From NCBI RefSeq assembly GCF_000374925.1, contig NZ_KB895541.1, positions 1,056,122 through 1,120,121 of the forward strand: a stretch of 64,000 bases of DNA, written 5' to 3'. Positions 53,301-62,027 of the stretch are shown piece by piece; position 1 is the first letter of the stretch; each line of letters begins with the position of its first letter. The position numbers and the translations under genes were made by a program. This DNA comes from Arthrobacter sp. 131MFCol6.1. Lineage in GTDB: Bacteria; Actinomycetota; Actinomycetes; Actinomycetales; Micrococcaceae. The notes beneath the pieces were generated by a model, which saw only the letters and a program-made list of their open reading frames with translations, was not told where the DNA came from and searched no databases.

Positions 53301-54035
53301 TCAGGCGCGCGGGCGCATGAGCGGTGGGTTGAGCACGGCCCGTACTGGCTGACCTGCTGCCTGGCGGGCTGCTTCAGCGAGCCGGAAGAGCGCGGCAGGG
53401 CGGCCGGCGTCCCCTGTCGTCATCCGCCCGGTGTCTTCCAGGAAACCAGGCGTTCCCGTGGCCTTGCGGTGGAAGTTCCGGGGGTCCAGCCGCGTGCCCC
53501 AGACGGCCTCGTACACGGCCCGGAGCTGGGCAATGGTGAACTCGTCTCCGCAGAAGGCCGCCCCCAACGGCGAATATTCGAGCTTTGATTTCGCCCGCTC
53601 CAAGGCGTCGACGAGGATCCGCTCGTGGTCGAACGCGAGCTGCAATTCGCCGTCCAGCACCTGGCTGACCGGGTACCAGGCAGCGTGCTCGGCGTCGCTC
53701 CCGGCGGACAGGACGGGGAAGTTTGGCGCGAGCAGCAGGTGCGCCACCGTGAGTACATCCCCCCGTGGGTCGCGGCCCTTCGGGCCGTAGCTCCCCAGTT
53801 GTTCCAGATGGCCAGGAACCCCCACGACGCCGGTTTCCTCGGTCAGCTCACGGCCCGCCGCCGTCGCCAGGTCCTCCCCCGCCAGCACGAAACCGCCGGG
53901 CAGGGCGAGCCTGCCGCGGAAGGGCTCAATGAGGCGGGTGATGAGCAGGACCTTCAGGACGTCGTCGGTCACGGTGAGGGCGACGACGTCGACGGTCACC
54001 GGGAAGCGCGCGGGCGCCGGGTGGGATTCAGGCAT
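53301..54035 (-). CDS. NrtR-type Nudix transcriptional regulator
   Basis: The 244-residue protein has an N-terminal Nudix domain with an intact Nudix box (GGFVLAGEDLATAAGRELTEETG) and a C-terminal winged-helix domain (LGAAFCGDEFTIAQLRAVYEAVWG, NFHRKATGT). This is the NrtR layout, where ADP-ribose or NAD-derived ligands relieve repression. It is divergent from an SPFH gene and an NAD-kinase-like gene. I start at 54035; an ATG at 54062 would put the start inside the operator. Confidence 0.87.
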   Translation of the reverse strand: MPESHPAPARFPVTVDVVALTVTDDVLKVLLITRLIEPFRGRLALPGGFVLAGEDLATAAGRELTEETGVVGVPGHLEQLGSYGPKGRDPRGDVLTVAHLLLAPNFPVLSAGSDAEHAAWYPVSQVLDGELQLAFDHERILVDALERAKSKLEYSPLGAAFCGDEFTIAQLRAVYEAVWGTRLDPRNFHRKATGTPGFLEDTGRMTTGDAGRPAALFRLAEAARQAAGQPVRAVLNPPLMRPRA

Positions 54036-54052
54036 GAACCCATCGTAGATAT

Positions 54053-54118
54053 TTATCGTCATATTGACAATAAATCGGGCAAGGCCCTACAGTTCAGTTA
54101 TCGTCAAATTGACGAGAA
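54053..54118. promoter_or_regulatory. Two palindromic operators overlapping the SPFH promoter
   Basis: A near palindrome at 54053-54073 (core TCGTCATATTGACAA) and a better one at 54098-54118 (core TCGTCAAATTGACGA, a perfect 7+7 repeat) are centred 45 bp apart. The promoter TTGACA (54064-54069), 18 bases, TACAGT (54088-54093) has its -35 in the first and its start near the second. The divergent NrtR-like gene is the obvious regulator. Confidence 0.7.
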
Positions 54119-54142
54119 CACTGAATGGTTTAGGAGAATCCC

Positions 54143-55204
54143 ATGGCCAGCATCAAGCGCTACCCCTGGATCAGCCACTTCCTGGGCAGCCCCACCGGCT
54201 ATGTCGTCCACCTGCAGAAGGGCGAGGTCAGGCACCAGGGAGTCGGCCAGGCCTTCTGGTTCCGGCCGGCTAACTCAGTGCTCAGCGAGGTTCCCGTGGA
54301 TGATCAGGAACTGCCCACCCTCTTCCACGCCATCACCCGTGACCACCAAGACGTCAGCGTCCAGGCCAACGTGACCTACCGCTTCATCGACCCGGTGGCC
54401 GTCTCCAACCGGCTGGACTTCGGCCTCCAGCCGGCCGGCGCGGCGCCGGCGACCGGGAAGGAGCAGGTGGCCACGATTATCGGCCAGCTGTGCCAGAGCC
54501 ACGCCATTGACCAGATCGCCACCACGACGCTGGCCGAGGCGCTGGAACGCGGAGTCAGCCAGCTCCGCAACGTCCTCACCGAGGCCCTGCGCGCTGACAC
54601 CCGGCTCCTGTCCACCGGCATCGAGATCCTTGGGGTGCAGGTCCTGGCGGTCCGGCCGGAGTCCGACGTCGAACGGGCCCTGCAGACGCCGGTCCGTGAA
54701 CAGCTCCAGGCCGAAGCAGACCGCGCCGTCTACGAACGCCGGGCAGTCGCCGTCGAGCGCGAACGGACCATCTCCGAGAACGAGATGGCGAGCCAGATCG
54801 AACTGGCCACCAGGCGCGAACACCTGGTCGCCCAGGAAGGCGCCAACGCTCGGCGCCAGGCCGAGGAAAAGGCCGCAGCGGGACTCATCGAGGCGGAGGC
54901 TTCGGCCGAACGCAAAGGCATCGGCGCCTCCGCCGAAGCGAACCAGATCCGGCTCGTAGGCCAGGCGGCAGCGGCGCGTGAGGCCGCCACCATGGAGGTC
55001 TACAGCGGCATGGAACAGGCCACTCTGCTGGCTCTGGCCCTGCGCGACGCAGCCGGATCACTGCCCAACATCGGCAACCTCACCATCACGCCAGACCTGC
55101 TCAGCGGGGCACTTGCCGGGCTGTTCAGGGAGCCCGCGGGCGGCGCGGTTCCGGCTGCTGCCGCCGGCGCGGTGGCAAGCACCGCCGGCAGCTTCGAGAA
55201 CTAG
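54143..55204 (+). CDS. SPFH/band 7 domain protein
   Basis: The 353-residue protein has an SPFH domain (about residues 1-190, with VSVQANVTYRFIDPVAV and TGIEILGVQVLAVRPESDV), a long coiled coil (about 190-290, rich in Ala, Arg and Glu) and a Gly/Ala tail. There is no N-terminal membrane helix, unlike flotillins. It may scaffold a complex. GGAGAA precedes the ATG. The NAD-kinase-like gene follows nine bases after the stop, in the same operon and under the same operators. Confidence 0.87.
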   Translation: MASIKRYPWISHFLGSPTGYVVHLQKGEVRHQGVGQAFWFRPANSVLSEVPVDDQELPTLFHAITRDHQDVSVQANVTYRFIDPVAVSNRLDFGLQPAGAAPATGKEQVATIIGQLCQSHAIDQIATTTLAEALERGVSQLRNVLTEALRADTRLLSTGIEILGVQVLAVRPESDVERALQTPVREQLQAEADRAVYERRAVAVERERTISENEMASQIELATRREHLVAQEGANARRQAEEKAAAGLIEAEASAERKGIGASAEANQIRLVGQAAAAREAATMEVYSGMEQATLLALALRDAAGSLPNIGNLTITPDLLSGALAGLFREPAGGAVPAAAAGAVASTAGSFEN

Positions 55205-55213
55205 GCTCCTGAC

Positions 55214-56113
55214 ATGGCAAACCCCCGCCTCGTCATCGTCCACCGGCGGACCGAACTCCAGGAACTCCTGGACCGGCACGCCACCCGCGGCCAGGCCGAA
55301 TTCTTCCTCCGCACCCGCGGCCGCACCCTCCAAGACGTGCAGGAGCGCCACGACCGGCTCAACGCAGCACTGGCGACAGTCCGCGCCGCAGTTCCGGCCG
55401 AATGGCGGCACGCAGAAGTGGAACGCGCGGACCTCAGCAGGTTCCTGCTCACACCGGAGGACGTCATCGCCGTTGTCGGTCAGGACGGGCTTGTGGCCAA
55501 CACGGCGAAGTACCTCAACTCCCAGCCCGTCATCGGGGTCGACCCGGAACCGGAAGCAAACCCAGGCGTCCTGGTTCGACACACACCCAAGGCGGCAGCC
55601 AGGCTCCTGCACGAGGCCGCTGCGGCCGGGACTGCGGAGCGGCTGCAGTGCCAGGAACTCGCGACTGTGACGGCACGGCTCGACGACGGGCAGGAACTCT
55701 CGGGGCTCAACGAGGTTTTCATCGGGCACGCCTCCCACCAGTCGGCCCGGTACCGGCTCACGACCCCGGCGGGCCGGGCCGAGCGCCACTCTTCGTCGGG
55801 ACTGATCGTCTCGACGGGCACGGGCGCCACGGGCTGGTGCGCATCCATCGCCCTCGACCGCGGCGGACGCCCCCTGCCGGCGCCAACAGACCCCCGACTG
55901 GCATGGTTCGTCCGGGAGGCATGGCCCTCCCCCATCACCGGAACCTCCTTGACCGAGGGGGTCCTGGAGGCAGGCGAAACACTCCGAGTCACTGTTGCAT
56001 CCGACCAGCTCGTGGTGTTCGGTGACGGGATGGAAGATGACCGCCTCACCGCATCCTGGGGACAGGAAATCACGGTCCAGTTGGGCGCACGGCCGCTCCG
56101 GCTGGTGGGGTAA
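55214..56113 (+). CDS. NAD kinase-like protein
   Basis: The 299-residue protein has a GGDG-like motif (VVGQDGLVANTAKYL, GQDG in place of GGDG), the LNEVFIG motif and SSGLIVSTGTGATGW (usual STPTGSTAY), all at the expected spacing for NAD kinases (NadK), in a diacylglycerol-kinase-type fold. The glycine-to-glutamine change suggests altered or weaker activity. It is probably not the housekeeping NAD kinase. Together with an NrtR-like regulator and an SPFH gene it forms an NAD-linked module; the substrate may be NAD or another nucleotide. Confidence 0.78.
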   Translation: MANPRLVIVHRRTELQELLDRHATRGQAEFFLRTRGRTLQDVQERHDRLNAALATVRAAVPAEWRHAEVERADLSRFLLTPEDVIAVVGQDGLVANTAKYLNSQPVIGVDPEPEANPGVLVRHTPKAAARLLHEAAAAGTAERLQCQELATVTARLDDGQELSGLNEVFIGHASHQSARYRLTTPAGRAERHSSSGLIVSTGTGATGWCASIALDRGGRPLPAPTDPRLAWFVREAWPSPITGTSLTEGVLEAGETLRVTVASDQLVVFGDGMEDDRLTASWGQEITVQLGARPLRLVG

Positions 56114-56158
56114 GAGCCCCGCTGACGCCCCTTCCCCGACTTCCCCAAGCTGCGCTGC

Positions 56159-57985
56159 CTACCTCCGCGACGCCTTAAGGGCCATCGCGGATCCGCCGCC
56201 GCGCCGCACGGGCTCGGCGGCTGCGACCATGCCGCCATCGGGCAGGAACTCGATGGCGGTCGCGGCGCCGATCTCCGCTGCCGAGGTGAACGCATCCCCC
56301 GACGGCGTGAACTGATGGCCAAAGGGTGCCAACTGGCTGCCGTACTTGGCGATGAACTCCGGCTCGGCCGTGACCTTGGCCGCGTTCCGTTGCGAGGCCC
56401 GCGGTGCCGCGATCGCCTCGGAGATGGTCATGCCCAGGTCCACCCGGTTCAGGATGGTCTGCAGGACGGTGGTGATGATGGTCGATCCGCCGGGCGAGCC
56501 GAGGGCGAGGAACGGTTTGCCCTCCTTGAGGATGATGGTCGGCGACATGGACGAGCGCGGGCGCTTTCCCGGCTCGATCCGGTTCGGGTCGGCCGGGTCG
56601 TAGACGGTCGAGAAGTCGGTCAGCTCGTTGTTGAGCAGGAAGCCGCGGCCGGGGACCACCATGCCGGACCCGCCGGTCTGCTCGATCGTGAGCGTGTAGT
56701 CCACCACGTTCCCCCACTTGTCCGCGACCGTCAGGTTGGTCGTCGAGATGTTCTCCGTGTCCTTCTCGACCGCAGGCGCGACGGCGGCGGCCGGGCACGC
56801 GCCGTCGTACGCGGACACGTCCCCCGGCGCAACAGGCTTCGCTGCCGCGTGCAGCGGGTCGATCCGGCAGGCGCGCTCCTTGCCGAACAGAGGGTCAGTG
56901 AGCGCGGCGGTGGGGACGCCTACAAACGCGGGGTCACCCACGTACTTGCCACGGTCCGCGAAGGCAAGCGCGCTGGCCTCGAGGTAGTGATGTAGGGCGC
57001 CCGGAGTGGACATCCCGGACAGGTTGGAGGGGTCCAGGATGTTCAGCGCCTCGCCCACCGTGGTGCCGCCGCTGCTGGAGGGCGCCATGCCGTAGACGTC
57101 CAGGTCGCGGTAGTCCACGTGCGTGGGCGCCTGGTCAAGGGCGCGGTATGCGGCGAGATCCGCGGTCGTCAGGTGGCCTGCCGGAACGGGCAGTTTTGTT
57201 TTAGAAGTCTTAGGTGGAGCCTGCACCGTGGCCGCGATCTCGGCGGCAAGCGGTCCGCTGTAGAAGCCGCTGGTGCCCTTTTTCGCGAGGAGCCGGTATG
57301 TCTCGGCGAGGTCGTGGTTTTGGAAGACACTGCCGACGGCGGGGGCGTCGCCGCCCGGGAGGTAGAGGCTGCTGGTCGAGGTAAAGGCCTCGAACCGGGC
57401 CTTGTTGTCGAGGGTCTGCTGGCGGAACGTCTTGTCGACCACGAACCCGCGGGTCGCCACGTTGATGGCAGGTTTCAGGGCCTCGCCGAGACTCAACGTG
57501 CCCCACCGGTCCAGGGCACGCGCCCACGTGGCCGGGGTGCCCGGGACGCCAACGGAGACGCCGCTTGTGACGAGCTCGGGAGTGAAGTTGTACGGCTTGC
57601 CGGTCGCCGGGTCGATGAACGCGTCGTGCGGCATGCCTGCCGGCGCGGTCTCGCGGCCATCGATCGTGCCTACCTTGCCGGTCTTCGCGTCGTAGAACAC
57701 GAAGTAGCCCCCGCCGCCGATTCCGGCACTGTAGGGCTCAGTCACACCAAGGGTCGCGGCTGCGGCGACGGCGGCGTCCGCCGCGTTGCCGCCCTTGCGG
57801 AGGACCTCGATCGCCGCAGCGGACGCCTCCGGGTCCACGGTGCTCACCGCACCGCCGTACCCAGTGGCGGTTGACGTCTTTGCGATTTCCCGCGGATCGG
57901 CCTGCGCAGGGGCGAGGACGCCGCCCGTCACGCTCAATGCCAGGGCCGCCGTGACAGCCACCAGCCCTCGTGTCATATGTGCCAT
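56159..57985 (-). CDS. ggt: Gamma-glutamyltransferase
   Basis: The 608-residue secreted proenzyme has a signal peptide (about residues 1-29), a large subunit, and the autocleavage site T in ENISTTNLTVADKWGN that forms the small subunit with its N-terminal threonine nucleophile. GGSGMVVPGRGFLLNN and RPRSSMSPTIIL and SPGGSTI are present. It transfers or hydrolyses gamma-glutamyl groups outside the cytoplasm. The ATG at 57985 is chosen from GGGAGC five bases upstream; another ATG lies three codons downstream. Confidence 0.93.
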   Translation of the reverse strand: MAHMTRGLVAVTAALALSVTGGVLAPAQADPREIAKTSTATGYGGAVSTVDPEASAAAIEVLRKGGNAADAAVAAAATLGVTEPYSAGIGGGGYFVFYDAKTGKVGTIDGRETAPAGMPHDAFIDPATGKPYNFTPELVTSGVSVGVPGTPATWARALDRWGTLSLGEALKPAINVATRGFVVDKTFRQQTLDNKARFEAFTSTSSLYLPGGDAPAVGSVFQNHDLAETYRLLAKKGTSGFYSGPLAAEIAATVQAPPKTSKTKLPVPAGHLTTADLAAYRALDQAPTHVDYRDLDVYGMAPSSSGGTTVGEALNILDPSNLSGMSTPGALHHYLEASALAFADRGKYVGDPAFVGVPTAALTDPLFGKERACRIDPLHAAAKPVAPGDVSAYDGACPAAAVAPAVEKDTENISTTNLTVADKWGNVVDYTLTIEQTGGSGMVVPGRGFLLNNELTDFSTVYDPADPNRIEPGKRPRSSMSPTIILKEGKPFLALGSPGGSTIITTVLQTILNRVDLGMTISEAIAAPRASQRNAAKVTAEPEFIAKYGSQLAPFGHQFTPSGDAFTSAAEIGAATAIEFLPDGGMVAAAEPVRRGGGSAMALKASRR

Positions 57986-58322
57986 GATCGCTCCCGAGTC
58001 CGTGTTACGCCTGTTGACAGTTCCTGTCACGCTACTACGCGGGCGTGCGACACTCAACACTCGTGGACGGCATCCTCTGCCCTTTCGCAGCCGTCAGAAG
58101 TGGCTGCCGGGTGCTCGGTGGCGTCGGCGGGGTCCGGGGCGCGGCGTGCACTCCCGGTCAACCCCGCGCCCGGCATTTCCAGCCGCTCCCGGCACTCCGC
58201 CCGCGTTGGTCGTTGGCGGCTTGCCGCAACTGAAATCCGCGGACGTAAGTCAGCGCCTTAGGCATGTGGCTGGAAGACCGGTCTCATCAAAAATTGTCGG
58301 TGCCTCGTGATTTGCTTGGGGT
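57986..58322. other. 337-base gene-free stretch between ggt and the HNH gene
   Basis: No ORF with coding character was found. Apart from the ggt promoter and inverted repeat at 58002-58030 nothing else stands out. Confidence 0.6.
58002..58030 (-). promoter_or_regulatory. Candidate ggt promoter with an inverted repeat
   Basis: On the minus strand GTGACA (58030-58025) and TAACAC (58007-58002) are 17 bases apart. The -35 overlaps a perfect repeat TGACAG-3-CTGTCA at 58015-58029, a possible operator. Confidence 0.4.
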
Positions 58323-60071
58323 ATGGATCGCGGGACAGCGCGGGGTGCGGAGATGTGGAGTGCGGAGATGTGGAGTGCGGAGAGCGGTGCGGCCGTGGAG
58401 GCCGTCGCCGAGTCCGCTGCCGTGCTTGCTGCCTTGGCCGGAGCGGCCGCTGACGACGCCGATCCGCCTGCCGACCCGCTGGAAGCCGCCGATCCGTTGC
58501 GGCGGCTGGCGGACGGGTGCCTCGACGGGCTCGCCGAGGTGGCCCGGCTGGAGGCCCGGACCGCGGCACTGAAGGTCCAGCTGGCCGCCGACTACGCGCA
58601 GGCGGCCAGGTTTTTGGCGCCGCCGGCGCCGTCCGCGCGGGACCGTGCCGTTCAGGAGATGGCCCTGGTGGCCGAGGTCGCGTGTGTCCTGACCGTCAGC
58701 GAACGCAGCGCCGGCGCCCTGCTGGCTGAGTCCCGGGCCCTGACGTCGGCGCTGCCGCTGACCCTGGCCGCGCTGCGGGCCGGCACGATCTCCTGGGCCC
58801 ACGCCCGGATCCTTGTGGAGGAAACCGCCGGCCTGGACCGGGCCGGCGCGGCCGGGCTCGAAGCGCATTTCCTGGACCCCGCCGCACCGAACGCGGCCCG
58901 CGGCTGCCCGGCCGGGGACCTCGTTCCGGCCCGGTTCCGGGCCAAGGCACGCACCTGGCGCGAACGTCACCACCCGGCCAGCATCGAGACACGGCACGCC
59001 ACGAGCGCCGCGGACCGGCGGGTCGAGTTCGTCCCGGACCGGGACGGCATGGCCTGGCTCTCGGCGCACCTTCCGGCCGACACCGCCGCCGGGATCTGGG
59101 AACGGACCACCGCCGCGGCCCGCGCCCTGCAGGGCCCGGACGAGGCCCGGACCCTGGCCCAGCTCCGTGCCGACATCACCGCCACCTGGCTCCTCACCAC
59201 CGGCACCCAAAGCACCGGAATTGACGGCGGAACGGCCAACCGCGGCACCGGGACCGGGACCACCGGCGGCATGGCTGCGGGGGCGGGAGCGGGTGCGGGC
59301 TTGGCAGGGGGTGGTGTTCCGTCGCCGCGGGCGCAGGTCCTGGTCACCGTCCCGGTCCTGTCCCTGCTGGGCGCCACGGACGAACCGGCCGTGCTGGACG
59401 GGTACGGTCCGATCCCGCCGTCGATGGCCCGCCGCCTCCTCATAGACGGCGGCGGCTCCTTCCACCGGGTCCTGACCGACCCCCGGGACGGTGCCCCGCT
59501 GGAAATCGGCCGGACCAGCTACCGCCTCACGACAGCCCAGCGCCAGTGGCTCCGGCTCCGCGACGGCAGGTGCCCCTTCCCCGGCTGCGGCAACCACTCC
59601 CTGGACAACGAAGCAGACCATATTCTGGCCTGGGCCGACGGCGGCACCACCGGCATCACCAACCTCGGCCAGCCCTGCCCCAAACACCACCGCCTCAAAC
59701 ACGCCTCCGCCTGGACACCGGCCGGGGCCAGCAAGGACCACCCGCCGGGCTGGACCTCCCCGGCCGGGCGGCACTACCCCAGCGAACACCAGGACTGGGA
59801 ACCACCCCGCTGGCCCGAGGACTGGCTGCCCCACATCCCAGCCACGGACACACACCCGAAACCAGGCCACGACCCGGACCTGCCCGAGGATCCGTACCCG
59901 GCCCCGCCCGAGGATCCGGAGCCAGGCCTGCTCGAGGATGCGGACCCGGGCCTGCCGGAGGATGCGGATTCGGACCTGCCCCCGGACCCCTTCCCGGACT
60001 GGCACCTATTCACCGCCGGGCACCCACTGCCCGATCCAGTGCCGGAATACCGCTTGCTCCAATCCATCTGA
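58323..60071 (+). CDS. DUF222 / HNH endonuclease family protein (13E12-repeat type)
   Basis: The 582-residue protein has a DUF222 domain (about 55-250) and a C-terminal HNH motif with zinc-type cysteines (DGRCPFPGCGNHSLDNEADHILAWADGGTTGITNL, then PCPKHHRLKH). A Pro/Asp/Glu-rich tail has degenerate P-x-D repeats (PPEDPEPGLLEDADPGLPED). The N-terminus contains AEMWSAEMWSAE, encoded by a short tandem repeat near 58350. Such genes are common in actinobacteria and behave as dispersed repeats; the biological role is unclear. The ATG has only a weak ribosome site. Confidence 0.85.
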   Translation: MDRGTARGAEMWSAEMWSAESGAAVEAVAESAAVLAALAGAAADDADPPADPLEAADPLRRLADGCLDGLAEVARLEARTAALKVQLAADYAQAARFLAPPAPSARDRAVQEMALVAEVACVLTVSERSAGALLAESRALTSALPLTLAALRAGTISWAHARILVEETAGLDRAGAAGLEAHFLDPAAPNAARGCPAGDLVPARFRAKARTWRERHHPASIETRHATSAADRRVEFVPDRDGMAWLSAHLPADTAAGIWERTTAAARALQGPDEARTLAQLRADITATWLLTTGTQSTGIDGGTANRGTGTGTTGGMAAGAGAGAGLAGGGVPSPRAQVLVTVPVLSLLGATDEPAVLDGYGPIPPSMARRLLIDGGGSFHRVLTDPRDGAPLEIGRTSYRLTTAQRQWLRLRDGRCPFPGCGNHSLDNEADHILAWADGGTTGITNLGQPCPKHHRLKHASAWTPAGASKDHPPGWTSPAGRHYPSEHQDWEPPRWPEDWLPHIPATDTHPKPGHDPDLPEDPYPAPPEDPEPGLLEDADPGLPEDADSDLPPDPFPDWHLFTAGHPLPDPVPEYRLLQSI

Positions 60072-60147
60072 ACGGCCAACTGTCAATGTCCGGTCCATCA
60101 GTCTGCCCTCTGCAGGCCCTGTCCGCCACACCCGCGCCGGACTACGA

Positions 60148-60276
60148 TTTTGCCTGTTGACCAAGTACCCGTGACCAGCACAGGCGGGGCAAACGCAGAG
60201 CGAGGAAGACGCTGTGACCGGAACGACGATGATGAGTGGACCGCACTGGCGGCGAGTAGTGGCAGCCCTCGCTAAC
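60148..60276 (+). repeat. Repeat copy 1: leader and 5' end of the DUF2087 gene
   Basis: This stretch matches 63244-63376. The first 63 bases from the GTG start (60214-60276) differ at only two positions from the copy 3,100 bases downstream (61 of 63). The non-coding part is somewhat less conserved and has two small gaps. Confidence 0.85.
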
Positions 60277-60738
60277 ACGGACGCTCGGACCGCCTACGCG
60301 CAAATAGTGCTCGGCGCCAAGCTCCCCGACGTGCTAGCTGACCTGAACGACCACCGACGAAACCGAGCCACCACTGCCCTCCTTGAGTCGGGACTCGTCG
60401 AACGGAATGCTGCCAACGAACTGGTGGCGCCCGAGGCGATCTTCCGCGACCTTCTCACACAGCAGCCCCGGCGACAGCCGCAAACCGGATTGGCCCGCTT
60501 TATGCGCTTGGGGAGGATCGAGAGGTATCCAGCCAACATGACGGATCGGCGGGAGCTCCTGGCTTGGATCGTCAGCGAAGCCATCGAGCCGGGCGAACAC
60601 CTAACGGAAAAGCAGGTAAATGAACGGCTCCTCAACTACACCGATGACGTCGTGATGCTGCGCCGCTACATGATCGACTTCGGACTACTGGACCGGACGC
60701 CCTCCGGCTCCTCCTACTCCCGGCACGACGAAGCCTAG
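60214..60738 (+). CDS. DUF2087 domain protein (likely DNA-binding)
   Basis: The 174-residue protein has an N-terminal segment (about 1-85) that resembles a winged-helix-like region of unknown specificity, and a DUF2087 domain (about 100-170: DRRELLAWIVSEAIEPGEHLTEKQVNERLLNYTDDVVMLRRYMIDFGLLDR). DUF2087 occurs with ArsR- or MarR-like regulators. The start is GTG after GAGGAAGACGCT. Its leader and first 21 codons recur as a remnant at 63314-63376. Confidence 0.8.
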   Translation: MTGTTMMSGPHWRRVVAALANTDARTAYAQIVLGAKLPDVLADLNDHRRNRATTALLESGLVERNAANELVAPEAIFRDLLTQQPRRQPQTGLARFMRLGRIERYPANMTDRRELLAWIVSEAIEPGEHLTEKQVNERLLNYTDDVVMLRRYMIDFGLLDRTPSGSSYSRHDEA

Positions 60739-60834
60739 GCCTGGAACCTGGCATTCTGACAGCCTCAAAACCTGTCCGAGCGCCAACTCAGCGCAGACGG
60801 GACGCAGTAGTCTCTTTTGCCACCGGGTATAGAA

Positions 60835-60851
60835 GGGCAGCTTTGCTGCCC
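60835..60851. terminator. Short hairpin after the DUF2087 gene
   Basis: GGGCAGC (60835-60841) pairs with GCTGCCC (60845-60851) around TTT. It lies in a 200-base gap with no gene; the T tract is weak. Confidence 0.45.
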
Positions 60852-60939
60852 GCCCAAAAGAAGAATGAGAGATGTAGGTCTATTTGGAAGATTGTCCAAC
60901 AGTTGACCGGGACATGTTGCGCGGTAGGGGACGGGGATG

Positions 60940-61908
60940 TCAGCGCCAGTCGTCGATCACGTAGGCGTCGGGGTGACTGTAGCCGGGCTCGTTGGGCCGG
61001 TGCATGGTCACGCCCTGCATTCCGGTACGGAAACCCCGGGCGACCATGCGCTGATAGGCATCCGGGCGGCCAAGGTTCATCCCGGCCTCGAGCTGACCCA
61101 GTCCGCGCTCGGCGGCCAGTTGCTCGCAGGCGTCGAGTAGTCGTTCGAATCTGTCACCGGCCTGCCGGCCGGGGCGTACGGCGCCGAACTTGACGAAGCA
61201 CACATCCGCGCCGGCCTCCGTGCCCGGTCCGCAGTGACACACGGCCAGCCCGTCGAGTCCCGACTTGCCCGGCAGCAGCACGGTGTCGCCGGGTCCCTGC
61301 GCGTGCGTGGCCACGATCTCGCGTTCCAGGTCCAGCCCCTCGTACACGGCGTCGGTCAGGGCACGACAGGCGTTGAGGTAGTCGGGCCGCTCGGCGGCGG
61401 GCAGTTCGGCATACGTCACCCGGCCTGGCACCGCGCCGCGGGCTTCGACCGGTTTACGCATGACGGCGGTCAGGAATCGGGGCCAGAAGCCGTACCGGCG
61501 GTAGAGCTCGAGGTGTTTGGGACTGTGCGCGAAGGTGAACAGGCCGAGGTGGCTATTTCCCCAGGTCTCGAAGCAACCCATGATCGGCTCCATCAGGCTT
61601 TTCCCGACGCCGTGGTCCCACAGGTCCGGACGCACGGTCAGCGGCCCGAAGAACCCGACGCTGCCCCAGTTGGCGGCGAAGTTCGATCCGGCGAGCTCGC
61701 CGTCGACCGTCGCGGCGAAGGCGGCGTGCGGATCGGCGGCAAAGCGAGTACGGACATAGTCGGCGGTCCCGAACGGATCGGGGATCCCGAGGAACGTCCC
61801 GAACGCCGCCCTGCAGATCTCGTCGGCGCGATCGAGGTCCGTTTCGCGCAGCGGGCGGACCGACACCGGGCCCCCGATACTCTTTCGCCCGGTTTCCTGT
61901 GCGGTCAT
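60940..61908 (-). CDS. GNAT-family N-acetyltransferase
   Basis: The 322-residue product has an N-terminal GNAT fold with the acetyl-CoA-binding LWDHGVGKSLMEPI (R/Q-x-x-G-x-G/A variant, here DHGVGKSLM) and a GLFTFAHSPKHLELYRRYGFWPRF strand-helix segment, then a second, partly GNAT-like half (VSAVCHCGPGTEAGAD...DACEQLAAERGLGQLEAGMNLGRPDAYQRMVARGF). This double-GNAT layout is found in actinobacterial proteins of unknown substrate. GGAGGGAGAG precedes the ATG. Confidence 0.85.
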   Translation of the reverse strand: MTAQETGRKSIGGPVSVRPLRETDLDRADEICRAAFGTFLGIPDPFGTADYVRTRFAADPHAAFAATVDGELAGSNFAANWGSVGFFGPLTVRPDLWDHGVGKSLMEPIMGCFETWGNSHLGLFTFAHSPKHLELYRRYGFWPRFLTAVMRKPVEARGAVPGRVTYAELPAAERPDYLNACRALTDAVYEGLDLEREIVATHAQGPGDTVLLPGKSGLDGLAVCHCGPGTEAGADVCFVKFGAVRPGRQAGDRFERLLDACEQLAAERGLGQLEAGMNLGRPDAYQRMVARGFRTGMQGVTMHRPNEPGYSHPDAYVIDDWR

Positions 61909-62027
61909 GACTCTCTCCCTCCACGACGTCTTCCTGCCTCCAACCCGTGAGTTGGGTGGCCTCCTCCAGCACCCGCGCTTGCTCATCAAGATCCCCGCGC
62001 AGCCCCGAACCCTTGAGCTGACGGAAG

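Noticed and set aside
58287-60005. 572-residue minus-strand frame
   Set aside because: Gly/Arg/Val-repetitive shadow of the DUF222-HNH gene.
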